Shown: positions 30,381 to 39,761 of the stretch, in pieces
Layout of the letters: the number at the start of each line of letters is the position of its first letter
Position numbering within the stretch: the first letter of the stretch is position 1
Assembly: GCA_945883395.1 (NCBI GenBank)
Contig: CAMCXP010000003.1
Span: 1 to 49,630 of the forward strand
DNA: 49,630 nucleotides
Direction of reading: 5' to 3'
From: Melioribacter roseus P3M-2
Lineage (GTDB): Bacteria; Bacteroidota; Ignavibacteria; Kapaibacteriales; Kapaibacteriaceae
Program-made: the position numbers and the translations under genes
Notes under the pieces: model-generated
What the model saw: the letters and a program-made list of their open reading frames with translations, nothing else
Told to the model about the DNA's origin: nothing
Databases searched by the model: none

Positions 30381-30965
30381 TTACAGCGTTAAGGTTATCG
30401 TGCCGAGGGTTTGCTCCTGGCCAGCGCCCACAAAATAGCGATCCTTATTCAAGACCACGTACAGCGTCAAGGTAACGCTCCGCGGTTGGCCGGGCTGTCG
30501 GGGCTGTTCAGCAATAATGATTGCCGCCGTATTGGTGTTGGCTTCGGATGGATAGACCTGTACGCCATTGCCGAAATCTGCCGAGAAGCTGACCTCGCCC
30601 TTGACCAAGTTGTACGATAACCCGTTGCCAGGGAACGAGTCTACGCGGACACGGAACTCCTTGAGCATCGGGCTTTTCTGGGGGTCTGGTACAGTCTCCA
30701 TGGTGCAGTCAATCCAGAACCGCATTGGCGCTACGGTGGTATCGATGCGGAACGTGGGTAGCCCCTTAATCCGGTACGAGCCCGAAGCAGCGGTGAAATC
30801 GACGTTGATGGTCCGCGGTGTGATCTTCACGGCAGGGGTCACCGGGGTTTCCGTGCGGGGAGCGTCGGAGTCGAGAGGAGATATGCACGATGGGATCAGC
30901 GCGACAACTGACATCGTCAGAAGCGCGGCAATAATCGTGGAACGAGTGGTCTGTGTGATACGCAT
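30381..30965 (-). CDS. Predicted lipoprotein of unknown function
   Basis: MRITQTTRSTIIAALLTMSVVALIPSCISPLDSD (lipobox IPSC); 11 nt from the preceding gene. Confidence 0.65.
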   Translation of the reverse strand: MRITQTTRSTIIAALLTMSVVALIPSCISPLDSDAPRTETPVTPAVKITPRTINVDFTAASGSYRIKGLPTFRIDTTVAPMRFWIDCTMETVPDPQKSPMLKEFRVRVDSFPGNGLSYNLVKGEVSFSADFGNGVQVYPSEANTNTAAIIIAEQPRQPGQPRSVTLTLYVVLNKDRYFVGAGQEQTLGTITLTL

Positions 30966-30976
30966 TTGTCTATCTG

Positions 30977-32137
30977 TTAAAAGCGAACGGCAACGCCGTA
31001 CGTAAGTCCGAGTTTGGAAGAAGAGAACCAGGCACTATTGAACTGGTAGGCCATGGCCGTACCCTCAACACCGAGCATGAACGACAATGGTCCGGCAGGC
31101 GAGTATTGGAATCCAGCCGTTAGACGTCCGAGTGGACCAAACGATGTGCCACCGAGCAGAACTTGTCCGAATGGCGCGAAGCCCGACGACCCAAGTTGCG
31201 AGAGTGTGTAGCGATACGCAGCGCCGGCCCACATCGACTGTGGCTGCTGTTGATACTGAATGACTTGTCCGTTTACATTGCCCTGGAACGACATCGGGAA
31301 GACTTCGCTCCCCATTTCAAGTCCAACGGCATGATTGTCCGACAGTTGATACAGTAAACCAAGGCCGACATTCTCGTACCATGTCGACTGCGCCGGCGCG
31401 TTGACATCAACGAGCGTTGATGCGGACATGCCGCGCATCTGGACGATGAACGCAGGGAAGATCATTGAGCGCATTACAATCGGCTGCAGCGCAGTTTGCT
31501 GAATCATACGCTGATCCGATGCTTGCGACAACGTCATCGCATTCGTGAGCGTTACACGTTGCGCAGGTTGCATTGCAACAGCAGGCATCTCTGTACGCTC
31601 GGTGTTCTGCTCTGCAAGGGGCTGCTCAACAGCTGGTTGTGACGGTGTACGATCGAGCTCAGCACGCAATGCCACGTTGTCCCGACGCAGTGCAGCGAGT
31701 TGCGCGTCGTGCGTGCATGGCTTCTCGACGATGATGGTCTCGCCGGCCTTCACTGCTGGTTGCTGTGGCTGCATCGCTTGTTGCTGCGGCGTGTCAGACT
31801 GCATTACGCCCCACGTGATTGCTGTAGCTGTTGCTGCGGCAAGAAGAGGGATACCAATCTTAGGGAGCCATGTCGAGAGCAGACTGCCGCCCACGGCTCC
31901 GGCTGCTGCGCCCGCAAGGGGTCCGGCAAAGCCGAGTCCGCTAAAGACCGAAGAAGTGAGTGCTATCGGTGGTACCAATGCCACACGATCGTTCTGCACA
32001 GCAGAACGAATCGCGAGTTGCTGCTTGAATTCCGACCGAAGGTCAGCATTCACAGCAAGCTCACCGAAGAGCGATGACTCATGCATGGCTTCAAGGTCGC
32101 CATCGAGTAAGTCGTTGATATGATCGCGGTGGTCCAT
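30977..32137 (-). CDS. Anti-sigma-like N-terminus + TM helix + coiled-coil/linker + C-terminal beta-barrel-like domain
   Basis: MDHRDHINDLLDGDLEAMHESSLFGELAVNADLRSEFKQQLAIRSAV; hydrophobic IGIPLLAAATATAITWGVM; DAQLAALRRDNVALRAELDR; barrel-like C-terminus FMLGVEGTAMAYQFNSAWFSSSKLGLTYGVAVRF. Confidence 0.65.
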   Translation of the reverse strand: MDHRDHINDLLDGDLEAMHESSLFGELAVNADLRSEFKQQLAIRSAVQNDRVALVPPIALTSSVFSGLGFAGPLAGAAAGAVGGSLLSTWLPKIGIPLLAAATATAITWGVMQSDTPQQQAMQPQQPAVKAGETIIVEKPCTHDAQLAALRRDNVALRAELDRTPSQPAVEQPLAEQNTERTEMPAVAMQPAQRVTLTNAMTLSQASDQRMIQQTALQPIVMRSMIFPAFIVQMRGMSASTLVDVNAPAQSTWYENVGLGLLYQLSDNHAVGLEMGSEVFPMSFQGNVNGQVIQYQQQPQSMWAGAAYRYTLSQLGSSGFAPFGQVLLGGTSFGPLGRLTAGFQYSPAGPLSFMLGVEGTAMAYQFNSAWFSSSKLGLTYGVAVRF

Positions 32138-32149
32138 ACCAGTACCGAT

Positions 32150-32713
32150 CTATTCTTTTGAAAATTCGTTGAGATACGGTTCAAGGATTTCCTTGATCCG
32201 TTGTCGAGCCCGAAACACGCGAACCTTCGCAGTCTCAAGCTTGATGTTGAGCATTGCGCTGATCTCGTTGTACGACAGACCGTCGTACTCCCGAAGAACA
32301 AATACTTCCCTTTGGTCGTGGGGCAGAAGCTCCATGGCCATCGTTATCAGATTCATCATTTCCGAGCGATCTGCCTCGCGAGAGATGCCAGGATTGTAGA
32401 GTGCTTCATCAAACTCTACGGCCTGCGTCTGTGAACGCTTCTTTTCGTTGAGACACAGATTCCGACAGATCGTCAGTGCATAAGCGCGAACGTTTTCAAG
32501 ATACTCGATACGCTCGGCGCTCTGGTAGAAACGCATAAACGTGTCCTGAAACACGTCATACGCGCGATCTCTGCTCCCGAGTACGCGCATGCAATACGCG
32601 AACACGTTGGGCGACAGTCGTGTATACAACTCACTAAACGCAATCTCGCGACGTTCCGTGCGAAGCAACGCGAAGAGTTCAGTGTCGCTATATTCCGTGA
32701 GCTGACGCTCCAT
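32150..32713 (-). CDS. ECF-family RNA polymerase sigma factor
   Basis: Sigma70 region 2 (AYDVFQDTFMRFYQSAERIEYLENVRAYALTICRNLCLNEKRS-like) and region 4 (LPHDQREVFVLREYDGLSYNEISAMLNIKLETAKVRVFRARQRIKEIL). Confidence 0.93.
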   Translation of the reverse strand: MERQLTEYSDTELFALLRTERREIAFSELYTRLSPNVFAYCMRVLGSRDRAYDVFQDTFMRFYQSAERIEYLENVRAYALTICRNLCLNEKKRSQTQAVEFDEALYNPGISREADRSEMMNLITMAMELLPHDQREVFVLREYDGLSYNEISAMLNIKLETAKVRVFRARQRIKEILEPYLNEFSKE

Positions 32714-32731
32714 AGATCACAATAACTTGAA

Positions 32732-33427
32732 ATGACGCAGAACGTTACGGGCACAGAGACCCTGTCGTACACAATCGTGCGCAGCCAGCGCCGCACGATG
32801 TCGGTCGAAATACAACCGCACGGCATTGTTGTTGTGCGGGCACCGAATCGTATGCCATTGTACGAAATCGAGCGGTTTGTTGCCTTGAAATCTGCCTGGA
32901 TCCAGCGCCGTGTCCGCGATGCGGAAGCCCGCAGGGCACTTGTGCCCCAACTGACCAGCCCGCGATCGTTCTACCACCGTGGGGAGGTTCGTACGTGGGG
33001 CTTTACTGGCGATGGTGCGGATCTCACCGTCCCAAGCCGGGTCAAAACAGAAAACGCCGCCATCAGCTACGTTGAGCGATGGCAGCGTTCAGAGGCAGAA
33101 CATGTGTTTTCGACCATGATTGACGATGCGCTGCCAAACATCGGCGTGCCAGGTCTGCGCTATTGCGGTCTGCGGATTCGTGTGATGCGTCGGCGCTGGG
33201 GCTCGTGTTCGTCAACAGGGCACGTCACGTTGAACGGACACCTGATTCGTGTCCCTGATGGATGCATCCGCGGTGTTGTGGTGCACGAGGTGTGTCACCT
33301 GGCTCACCTTCATCACGGACCCGCCTTCCATCAACTTGTTGCCGATGTGTTCCCCGACCACGCGCTTGCCGATGCAATTCTCGATGCATGGACGCACGTG
33401 CTCTACGACGGCGTTCTTACGCCTTAA
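32732..33427 (+). CDS. YgjP/DUF45-like zinc metallopeptidase
   Basis: RRRWGSCSSTGHVTLNGHLIRVP and VVHEVCHLAHLHHGPAFH motifs. Confidence 0.85.
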   Translation: MTQNVTGTETLSYTIVRSQRRTMSVEIQPHGIVVVRAPNRMPLYEIERFVALKSAWIQRRVRDAEARRALVPQLTSPRSFYHRGEVRTWGFTGDGADLTVPSRVKTENAAISYVERWQRSEAEHVFSTMIDDALPNIGVPGLRYCGLRIRVMRRRWGSCSSTGHVTLNGHLIRVPDGCIRGVVVHEVCHLAHLHHGPAFHQLVADVFPDHALADAILDAWTHVLYDGVLTP

Positions 33428-33839
33428 CGCAGATCTCGTCGAATGCACTCGTGAGCGATGCGGCAATCATCTCAGGTGTGCGACCCTCAATGTGATGGCG
33501 TGGCATAAAGCCTACCATTTCACCATCGCGCATCAGGGCGATTGCAGGTGAGGACGGCGGAACACCCGTGAAGTACGAGCGCGCTCGCTCGACGGCCTCG
33601 AGGTCCTGTCCGGCAAACACTGTTGTGATGTTGTCTGGCAATGTGTGATGCTTGAGCGCAAGCGCCACGCCCGGACGTGCACCGCCAGCGGCGCAACCGC
33701 ATACCGAGTTGAGCACAACCATCGTTGTGCCAGGCTGCTTCATCGCCACATCAACATCATCTGCTGTGCGAAGCTCCTTTACGCCGAGCGATGTGAGTTC
33801 TTCGCGCATTGGTTGGACGAGCATTGGATCGTATGGCAT
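33417..33839 (-). CDS. Bacilliredoxin, BrxA/BrxB (YphP/YqiW) family
   Basis: MPYDPMLVQPMREELTSLGVKELRT, VLNSVCGCAAGGARPGV (CGC active site). Confidence 0.92.
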   Translation of the reverse strand: MPYDPMLVQPMREELTSLGVKELRTADDVDVAMKQPGTTMVVLNSVCGCAAGGARPGVALALKHHTLPDNITTVFAGQDLEAVERARSYFTGVPPSSPAIALMRDGEMVGFMPRHHIEGRTPEMIAASLTSAFDEICVKA

Positions 33840-33842
33840 TTC

Positions 33843-35285
33843 TTACTGTTCCCCTAAGTTGTGTTGTTGTAAAACGGTAGTGAGGTATTCCATTGCGAGT
33901 GGACCAGCAATCACGGGAAACTCCGTGTCGAAGTCGGCTCGTTTGGATGGATCAAGTGAAAATGCTTTGTGAAGAAACGGAATTGCCGAGTGCGGCTGTC
34001 CGGCAGCACACAACGTCTTGGCCGTTGCATAATACCCTTCAGCCCAACTTGGCACCAAACGCACGCACTCATTAAATCCGCGCAGCGCTTCGAGTACATC
34101 GCCGGTTTCCAGCACGCTTGATGCGTAGTCGAACCAGCACTCGACATCGTCGGGGTGTAACTCAAGTGCTTTTCGATAGGCAGCAAGCGATTCAGGAACG
34201 CGGCAAAGGTTGAACAGTGCATCGGCCTTAGCATACCATAAGTCTGCATACGCTGGGTCGATCGCAAGTGCCGCTTCATAATCGCGCAGAGCAAGTTCGA
34301 ACTGCTCCATCGCGTCGTGGCATGTGCCACGTCCGTAAAGCGCCTGCGCATGTGTGGGATCAGCGGTGATAACCTTGGTGAACATCTGCGCTGCATCTTC
34401 AAAACTTCCGCGTTCCTCCAACGAGGATGCGAGGTTGTGCATCACAGGCACATCGGTTGGGTCGGCAGCATGCGCATGCGTATACGACGCAATAGCTTCT
34501 TCGACACGGCCAAGTGCAGAGTACGTGTTGCCCATGTTGAACCACGCATTCACGAAGTTGGACTTGATCACCGTTGCCATATCGTAACAGCGCACGGCTT
34601 CCCGCAGAGCCCCCTTCTTACCCATGATCACGCCTTTGTTGAACCACGCATTGGGTTCGTACGGCTCTGCATCAATGAGTGTGTCGTAAATGGCAGCGGC
34701 TTCGGTGTACTGTTCGAGTGCTTCGTGACAGATTGCCATTTCGAAGAGTGCATCGCGCTGAAACTGCTCGTGACGTGCAATCACGGCGAACATGCGCAGT
34801 GCTTCGTCGTAGCGCTCACGTTTTTGCAAGATGAGCGCCTTGGTGAAGAGCGCGTCGAAATTCTCGGGGTCTTGCGCGAGCGCTGCATCGATGAGCGTCT
34901 GTGCGTCGTCGAGACGTCCGAGTTGCTCAAGTGCGATGCCGCGGTTGATGATGAGCTCGGTGTCGATAGGATCAAGCGACGATGCGCGATCGTATGCGTC
35001 GAGAGCATCTGTCCAGCGACCAAGACTGCTGAGCGCGATCCCGAACTTATGCCATGCATCGGGAGAGTACAGGGCACGCTCGGTCCACATCTTGGCGAAC
35101 ACAAAGGCGTCCTCAAACGCGGACGTCTCAAGGCAGTAGTGAACAACCATTTCAAGGGATTCGATCGACGGAGCCCCTTGCTGCCAGTTCCCACTGCGCA
35201 CAGAATCCCGGAACCGACGGAGCGTCTCATCGAGCTCCTGCCGATTCAGTTCATCGTTGTCGTCGTCGTAGTCGAACTCCATCAT
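33843..35285 (-). CDS. Tetratricopeptide repeat protein
   Basis: Tandem 34-residue TPR units throughout (AWHKFGIALSSLGRWTDALDAYDRASSLDP etc.). Confidence 0.9.
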   Translation of the reverse strand: MMEFDYDDDNDELNRQELDETLRRFRDSVRSGNWQQGAPSIESLEMVVHYCLETSAFEDAFVFAKMWTERALYSPDAWHKFGIALSSLGRWTDALDAYDRASSLDPIDTELIINRGIALEQLGRLDDAQTLIDAALAQDPENFDALFTKALILQKRERYDEALRMFAVIARHEQFQRDALFEMAICHEALEQYTEAAAIYDTLIDAEPYEPNAWFNKGVIMGKKGALREAVRCYDMATVIKSNFVNAWFNMGNTYSALGRVEEAIASYTHAHAADPTDVPVMHNLASSLEERGSFEDAAQMFTKVITADPTHAQALYGRGTCHDAMEQFELALRDYEAALAIDPAYADLWYAKADALFNLCRVPESLAAYRKALELHPDDVECWFDYASSVLETGDVLEALRGFNECVRLVPSWAEGYYATAKTLCAAGQPHSAIPFLHKAFSLDPSKRADFDTEFPVIAGPLAMEYLTTVLQQHNLGEQ

Positions 35286-35365
35286 GATGCACGCAACATA
35301 ATCGATGTTGGGGAAGGTCGTTTGTGGACGTTTTCCACCGGACGGTAGTGCATTGTGAGGGGGGC

Positions 35366-36538
35366 TTACATCACCTCAAATACAAGGAACTTAAGGTACT
35401 GGGTTTCGGGCATGGCCAGCAGCACGGGGTGGTCGGGGGCCTGCGAGCCCCGGTGAATGAGGCGGAGCCGACGTCGAACCCGCGCAGATTCGCGGTAGAT
35501 GATGTCGAGCAGGTCGTGCTCGGGCACAATCTGGGTGCAGGAGGCGGTCACGAGGATGCCACCACTGTCGAGCAGCTTGAGGGCCGTGCGGTTGAGCTCG
35601 GCGTAGCCGGCAAGTGCCCCACGGAGTGCGCCTCGGTGCTTGGCAAACGATGGGGGGTCGAGAATCACCATGTCCCACTTGCGACCCTCGGCAACCTGTT
35701 CGCGCAGGTAATCGAAGACGTTTGCCTTCACAAACGAGCAGGCATCGAGGTTGTTGATGATCGCGTGGTGCTGGGCCGATTCGATGGCGGGTGCCGAACT
35801 GTCGATACCGACAGCTTCGCGCGCACCACCCCTAACCGCATTGAGCGCAAAGCCGCCGACATTACAAAAACAGTCGAGCACGGTGCGCCCCGCAGAGAGA
35901 TCGGCTACAATGGTTCGATTGAGCTTTTGGTCAAGGAAATATCCCGTCTTCTGACCGGCCGTGATGTCGACTTCGAGGAGAATGTCGTTTTCGCGGAATT
36001 GCACTGTGCTTGGCACCTCGCCCCATATCACGCCCTCAATAGGCTCGAGGCCTTCCTTGGTGCGCATTTGCGAGAGGTTCTTCTCGATGATGCCGGTAGC
36101 GGCGGGGAACACGCGGCGCAGTGCCGACACGATGAGGTCCTTCCTGCTGTCCATGCCTGCCGAAAGCGTCTGGATGACAAGCGTGGTGCCGTAGAGGTCG
36201 ACGATCAGACCCGACAACAGGTCGGCCTCTCCAAAGACCACGCGATAGGCTTCAGCGTTTGGCAACATCAGCGCGCGCAGTCGTGCAGCGCGTGTGATAC
36301 GCTCGACGAAGAAATCTTCATCGACCACGTCGATTTCGCCGCCGAGCAGTCGAATGGCAATCTTTGAGAGGGGATTGTAGAACCCCGTGCCAAGCGACGC
36401 GCCATCGGATGTGCTGAGTCGGATGAGACTGCCGGGCTCCATTTGTGGGATTGCCGAGAGGTCAGTCGTGAACACCCAGAGGTGTCCTTCTTTGATACGA
36501 CGCTCTTCGCGTGGACGGAGCGTGAGGATTGGAAGCAT
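35366..36538 (-). CDS. rlmI: Class I SAM-dependent rRNA methyltransferase, RlmI-like (PUA + methyltransferase)
   Basis: RIKEGHLWVFTTDL PUA start, GQKTGYFLDQKLNR, VLDCFCNVGGFALNA, DMVILDPPSFAKHR; start MLPILTLRPREERR. Confidence 0.88.
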   Translation of the reverse strand: MLPILTLRPREERRIKEGHLWVFTTDLSAIPQMEPGSLIRLSTSDGASLGTGFYNPLSKIAIRLLGGEIDVVDEDFFVERITRAARLRALMLPNAEAYRVVFGEADLLSGLIVDLYGTTLVIQTLSAGMDSRKDLIVSALRRVFPAATGIIEKNLSQMRTKEGLEPIEGVIWGEVPSTVQFRENDILLEVDITAGQKTGYFLDQKLNRTIVADLSAGRTVLDCFCNVGGFALNAVRGGAREAVGIDSSAPAIESAQHHAIINNLDACSFVKANVFDYLREQVAEGRKWDMVILDPPSFAKHRGALRGALAGYAELNRTALKLLDSGGILVTASCTQIVPEHDLLDIIYRESARVRRRLRLIHRGSQAPDHPVLLAMPETQYLKFLVFEVM

Positions 36539-36573
36539 GTGGCAAGCTACGGAGAAGATATATTGTTGCACCT

Positions 36574-39500
36574 ATGCGCCTCCTTCGCATCATCGTCATC
36601 ATGCTCGTCTGCGTCAGCGGCGCACTCCACGCGCAGCGACAAGCAGAGAACTGGTATTTCGGCGAACTCGCCGGCATGAATGTGCGCTCGTCACCGCCGG
36701 TGATTCTCACCGACGGCGTGATGAATACCCGCGAAGGGTGCATCACGGTGTCTGATACGGCCGGACGGTTGCTGTTCTACTCCGATGGCTCGGATGTATG
36801 GACAAAGAATCATGTGAAGATGCCGGGTGGCGTTGGACTCTGGGGGTTTTCGTCGTCGACACAGTCGTGTATCGTGATTCCTTGGCCGGGGCGTCCATCG
36901 CGCTACTTCTTGGTCACAGTCGATGCGGTTGAACGCAGCTATGGCCGCGGCATCAGCTACTCTGTGGTCGACATGACGTTGAACGGCGGCAATGGCGATG
37001 TGCTGCTGTTGAATGTTCCGCTGCAACCGGGCGCATCAGAGAAGATCACGGCTGTGCGCCATGCTAACGGCGTTGATGCATGGCTTATCGGACATGAGAT
37101 TGGGACGAATACGTTCCTCGTCTACAGTGTTACGCGCAACGGCATCAACGCAACACCCGCGACGTATCGACTGGGTCCGGCGGTGCAGTTTGGCGATATC
37201 GGCTATCTGCGCTCGAATCCCCAAGGCACACGTCTTGCGATGGCAACATCAACGCCTGGTCGACTCTCGCTGTTTCGCTTCGATCGCGCAACAGGAGCAG
37301 TGTCTTCAGCAGTAACGCTTGCGCCAGAGCTCACCTATGGTGTGGAGTTCTCGCCGAACGGTTCGTTGCTCTACGCATCATCGTACTCAAGCACATCAAT
37401 CGACCAATACGATTGTTCTGTCGCCGATGCATCGATCCCCAGCACACGCATGTCGATCGGACGCTCTGGTGCGGTGGCGAACGGTGCTCTGCAGCTTGCA
37501 CCGAATGGTTGCATCTATCTCGCGCATGAAAACTCACCAACGATCAGCGAGATCGCACGTCCGAACGTGCGTGGCACGGGATGTCAATACCGCGATCGTG
37601 TTGTCGATCTCGGCGGACGCATGAGTCGACTCGGGTTGCCGAATATGTTTCCGGCTGTCTTCTCCAACGAAACAGTGTACGACATCGTCGTTGCTGACGG
37701 GTGCGTTGGCGATACGCTGGCGATGGTCGTGTCGCCAAAGGACTCTGCAACATCGGTACAGTGGGACTTCGGCGATCCCGCGTCGGGCTCGACGAATCGC
37801 TCGCGACAAAACCCAACGTCGCATGTGTATCGCACACCAGGGACGTACATCATCAAAGCAACCTTCCGTTCGTCATCGGGCAGTACGATGGAGCGCGAAG
37901 CAACTGTGAAGATCGGCGCGCGTCCTGCGATCTCCGCCGGACCCGACATCACGATTTGTAAGGGGCAGGTTGCGGCTCTCACCGTGCTTGGTAATGCAAC
38001 ATTCTCGTGGTCACCGGGATCAGTGCTCAACGATTCAACGTCTGCCAAACCGCGAGCAACGCTTACTAACACCACAACGTTTATCGTCACTGGGCGAAGT
38101 CCGGAAGGCTGTGCATCCTACGACACTGTCTCCGTAGTCGTTAATGAAGGCACGCTCACAACATCGCCCGACACCACGATCTGCGATGGGTCGAGCGCAA
38201 GCCTACGCGCATCGGGTGCATCCACCTATGAATGGTCGCCCGCGACGGGGTTAGACGACCCGCGAAGTGCAACGCCGCGTGCGCAACCTGCGCAGACAAC
38301 GCAGTACCGCGTGATTGGTCGAAGCGGAACATGCATCGACACTGCATTCATCACCGTCACCATCGCGCCACAGCCAACTGCGCGTATCATTCCTGCAGAC
38401 CCACATTCGTGTCCGGGCGTGCCGGTTGTGCTGGAAGCATCGGGGGGCGCTCGCTACCAATGGCTCCCATCGTCTGACATTACCGATCGCACTACTGCAC
38501 GTGTAACTGTTGCGCCGCAAACCACAACCACGTACACCGTTGTGGTGTTCTCTGCTGAAGGATGTGTCGACACAGCCAGTGTGACCGTGCGTGTTGGCGG
38601 AAGCATCAGCGTTGATGTGCCGCGCGACACCGCAGTATGTGCAGGCACCGATCTCACGCTCACGTGCACCACACCGGGCAATGTGCAATGGATCGATCGC
38701 TCGAGCGGACTCGTGCTGCCGGGAGCAACGGTGACGATTACCGCCACGGCCAGTACATGGATTGACGTCATCGTCGAAAACAACGGATGCAGCGGACGTG
38801 ATAGCATGCGTGTGGATGTGATTCCACCGCCGCCACTGCAAGCTCGCGCCGACACAACGATTTGTATTGGCGACACCATCACGTTGTGGGCACGTGGTGC
38901 CGAGCGCTACGCGTGGACGCCCACCACGAGTCTGGCAGCAGCCAATCAAGCAAGCACCAGCGCATGGCCTGTGCGAACAACAACGTATGTGGTGCAAGGA
39001 TGGGACGCACGTGGATGCACTGTGGTCGACTCGGTAACGGTCACTGTTGTACCGCCACAGGCAGTGCAAGTGCGGTCTGAAACGATAGTGAGTGCAACCG
39101 GCGGACAGATCCGTGTGCCGATCCAAAGTGACAGTCAGAACCCACTCATAGGTCCACTCGTCCTCACACTACGCATCCGCGAGGATGTTGCCGAGGTCAG
39201 CGTCGTCCCGCACCCGAACGTCACACGCGTTACGCGCACCAGCGCCGGAGGCGTTGCGATCATTACCATCGAACTTTCGCAGAGCGTCGCGCCACCGGTA
39301 TTTGTTGAGCTCGATGTGCGCATGCTCCTCACGGGTGTCAACGATCGTGCAATCCTTGTGAACGCGCAGGTAGGGGGCTCGTGTAGCACACCAGGTGATG
39401 CGACGATTGGAATCACCGCGCAGCAGTGTGCCAGTTCGGCCCGCGTTGTGAGCATTGGCGCCAGCGGACCCCGCATGCTTGATGTACTGCAAACCAGTGA

Positions 39501-39729
39501 TCACACATTGACCGTCGTGTGGTCGAGCAGCGCCATCGGACGTCACGACATCAGTATCATTAATGTGCAAGGGGCTACCATGTGCGCCACATCGTGGTCG
39601 CGCGTTGTGCGCGACGCGCAGACATCAACCGTCAGCTTCGCGACCGACCATCTCGCATCAGGCATGTACCTCGCATGCCTTGTCACTGCCGAGGGGGCTC
39701 TCTACGTCCCGGTGATGGTCCAGAAATGA
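36574..39729 (+). CDS. Large secreted protein: N-terminal propeller-like domain, PKD domain, five Cys-paired Ig-like repeats, T9SS C-terminal region
   Basis: Signal peptide MRLLRIIVIMLVCVSGALHAQ; AENWYFGELAGMNV; VQWDFGDPASGSTNRSRQNPTSHVYRTPGTY (PKD); repeated DTTICxGxxxxLxAxG..YxWxP; C-terminal GMYLACLVTAEGALYVPVMVQK. Confidence 0.87.
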   Translation: MRLLRIIVIMLVCVSGALHAQRQAENWYFGELAGMNVRSSPPVILTDGVMNTREGCITVSDTAGRLLFYSDGSDVWTKNHVKMPGGVGLWGFSSSTQSCIVIPWPGRPSRYFLVTVDAVERSYGRGISYSVVDMTLNGGNGDVLLLNVPLQPGASEKITAVRHANGVDAWLIGHEIGTNTFLVYSVTRNGINATPATYRLGPAVQFGDIGYLRSNPQGTRLAMATSTPGRLSLFRFDRATGAVSSAVTLAPELTYGVEFSPNGSLLYASSYSSTSIDQYDCSVADASIPSTRMSIGRSGAVANGALQLAPNGCIYLAHENSPTISEIARPNVRGTGCQYRDRVVDLGGRMSRLGLPNMFPAVFSNETVYDIVVADGCVGDTLAMVVSPKDSATSVQWDFGDPASGSTNRSRQNPTSHVYRTPGTYIIKATFRSSSGSTMEREATVKIGARPAISAGPDITICKGQVAALTVLGNATFSWSPGSVLNDSTSAKPRATLTNTTTFIVTGRSPEGCASYDTVSVVVNEGTLTTSPDTTICDGSSASLRASGASTYEWSPATGLDDPRSATPRAQPAQTTQYRVIGRSGTCIDTAFITVTIAPQPTARIIPADPHSCPGVPVVLEASGGARYQWLPSSDITDRTTARVTVAPQTTTTYTVVVFSAEGCVDTASVTVRVGGSISVDVPRDTAVCAGTDLTLTCTTPGNVQWIDRSSGLVLPGATVTITATASTWIDVIVENNGCSGRDSMRVDVIPPPPLQARADTTICIGDTITLWARGAERYAWTPTTSLAAANQASTSAWPVRTTTYVVQGWDARGCTVVDSVTVTVVPPQAVQVRSETIVSATGGQIRVPIQSDSQNPLIGPLVLTLRIREDVAEVSVVPHPNVTRVTRTSAGGVAIITIELSQSVAPPVFVELDVRMLLTGVNDRAILVNAQVGGSCSTPGDATIGITAQQCASSARVVSIGASGPRMLDVLQTSDHTLTVVWSSSAIGRHDISIINVQGATMCATSWSRVVRDAQTSTVSFATDHLASGMYLACLVTAEGALYVPVMVQK
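37938..39060 (+). repeat. Five tandem ~75-aa Ig-like repeats within the CDS, each with a conserved Cys pair
   Basis: DITICKGQ.., DTTICDGS.., DPHSCPGV.., DTAVCAGT.., DTTICIGD.. each followed by a second Cys about 50 aa later. Confidence 0.8.
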
Positions 39730-39756
39730 AAAACGCCACCCAAAGGGCGGCGTTTT
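39730..39756. terminator. Bidirectional terminator between adhesin gene and tRNA-Thr
   Basis: AAAACGCCACCC-AAA-GGGCGGCGTTTT, 12-position stem with one mismatch, A-tract and T-tract flanks. Confidence 0.8.
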
Positions 39757-39761
39757 GATGG

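Noticed and set aside
34317-36367. Long plus-strand ORFs of 343 aa (34317..35348) and 347 aa (35324..36367)
   Set aside because: They lie antisense to the clear TPR and RlmI-like genes, have low-complexity Arg/His/Glu-rich composition and no recognisable motifs; shadow ORFs from codon bias.
37938-39060. Repeated nucleotide patterns in the large adhesin considered as a CRISPR or DNA tandem array
   Set aside because: The periodicity is at protein level with diverged nucleotides; no identical repeats or spacers.
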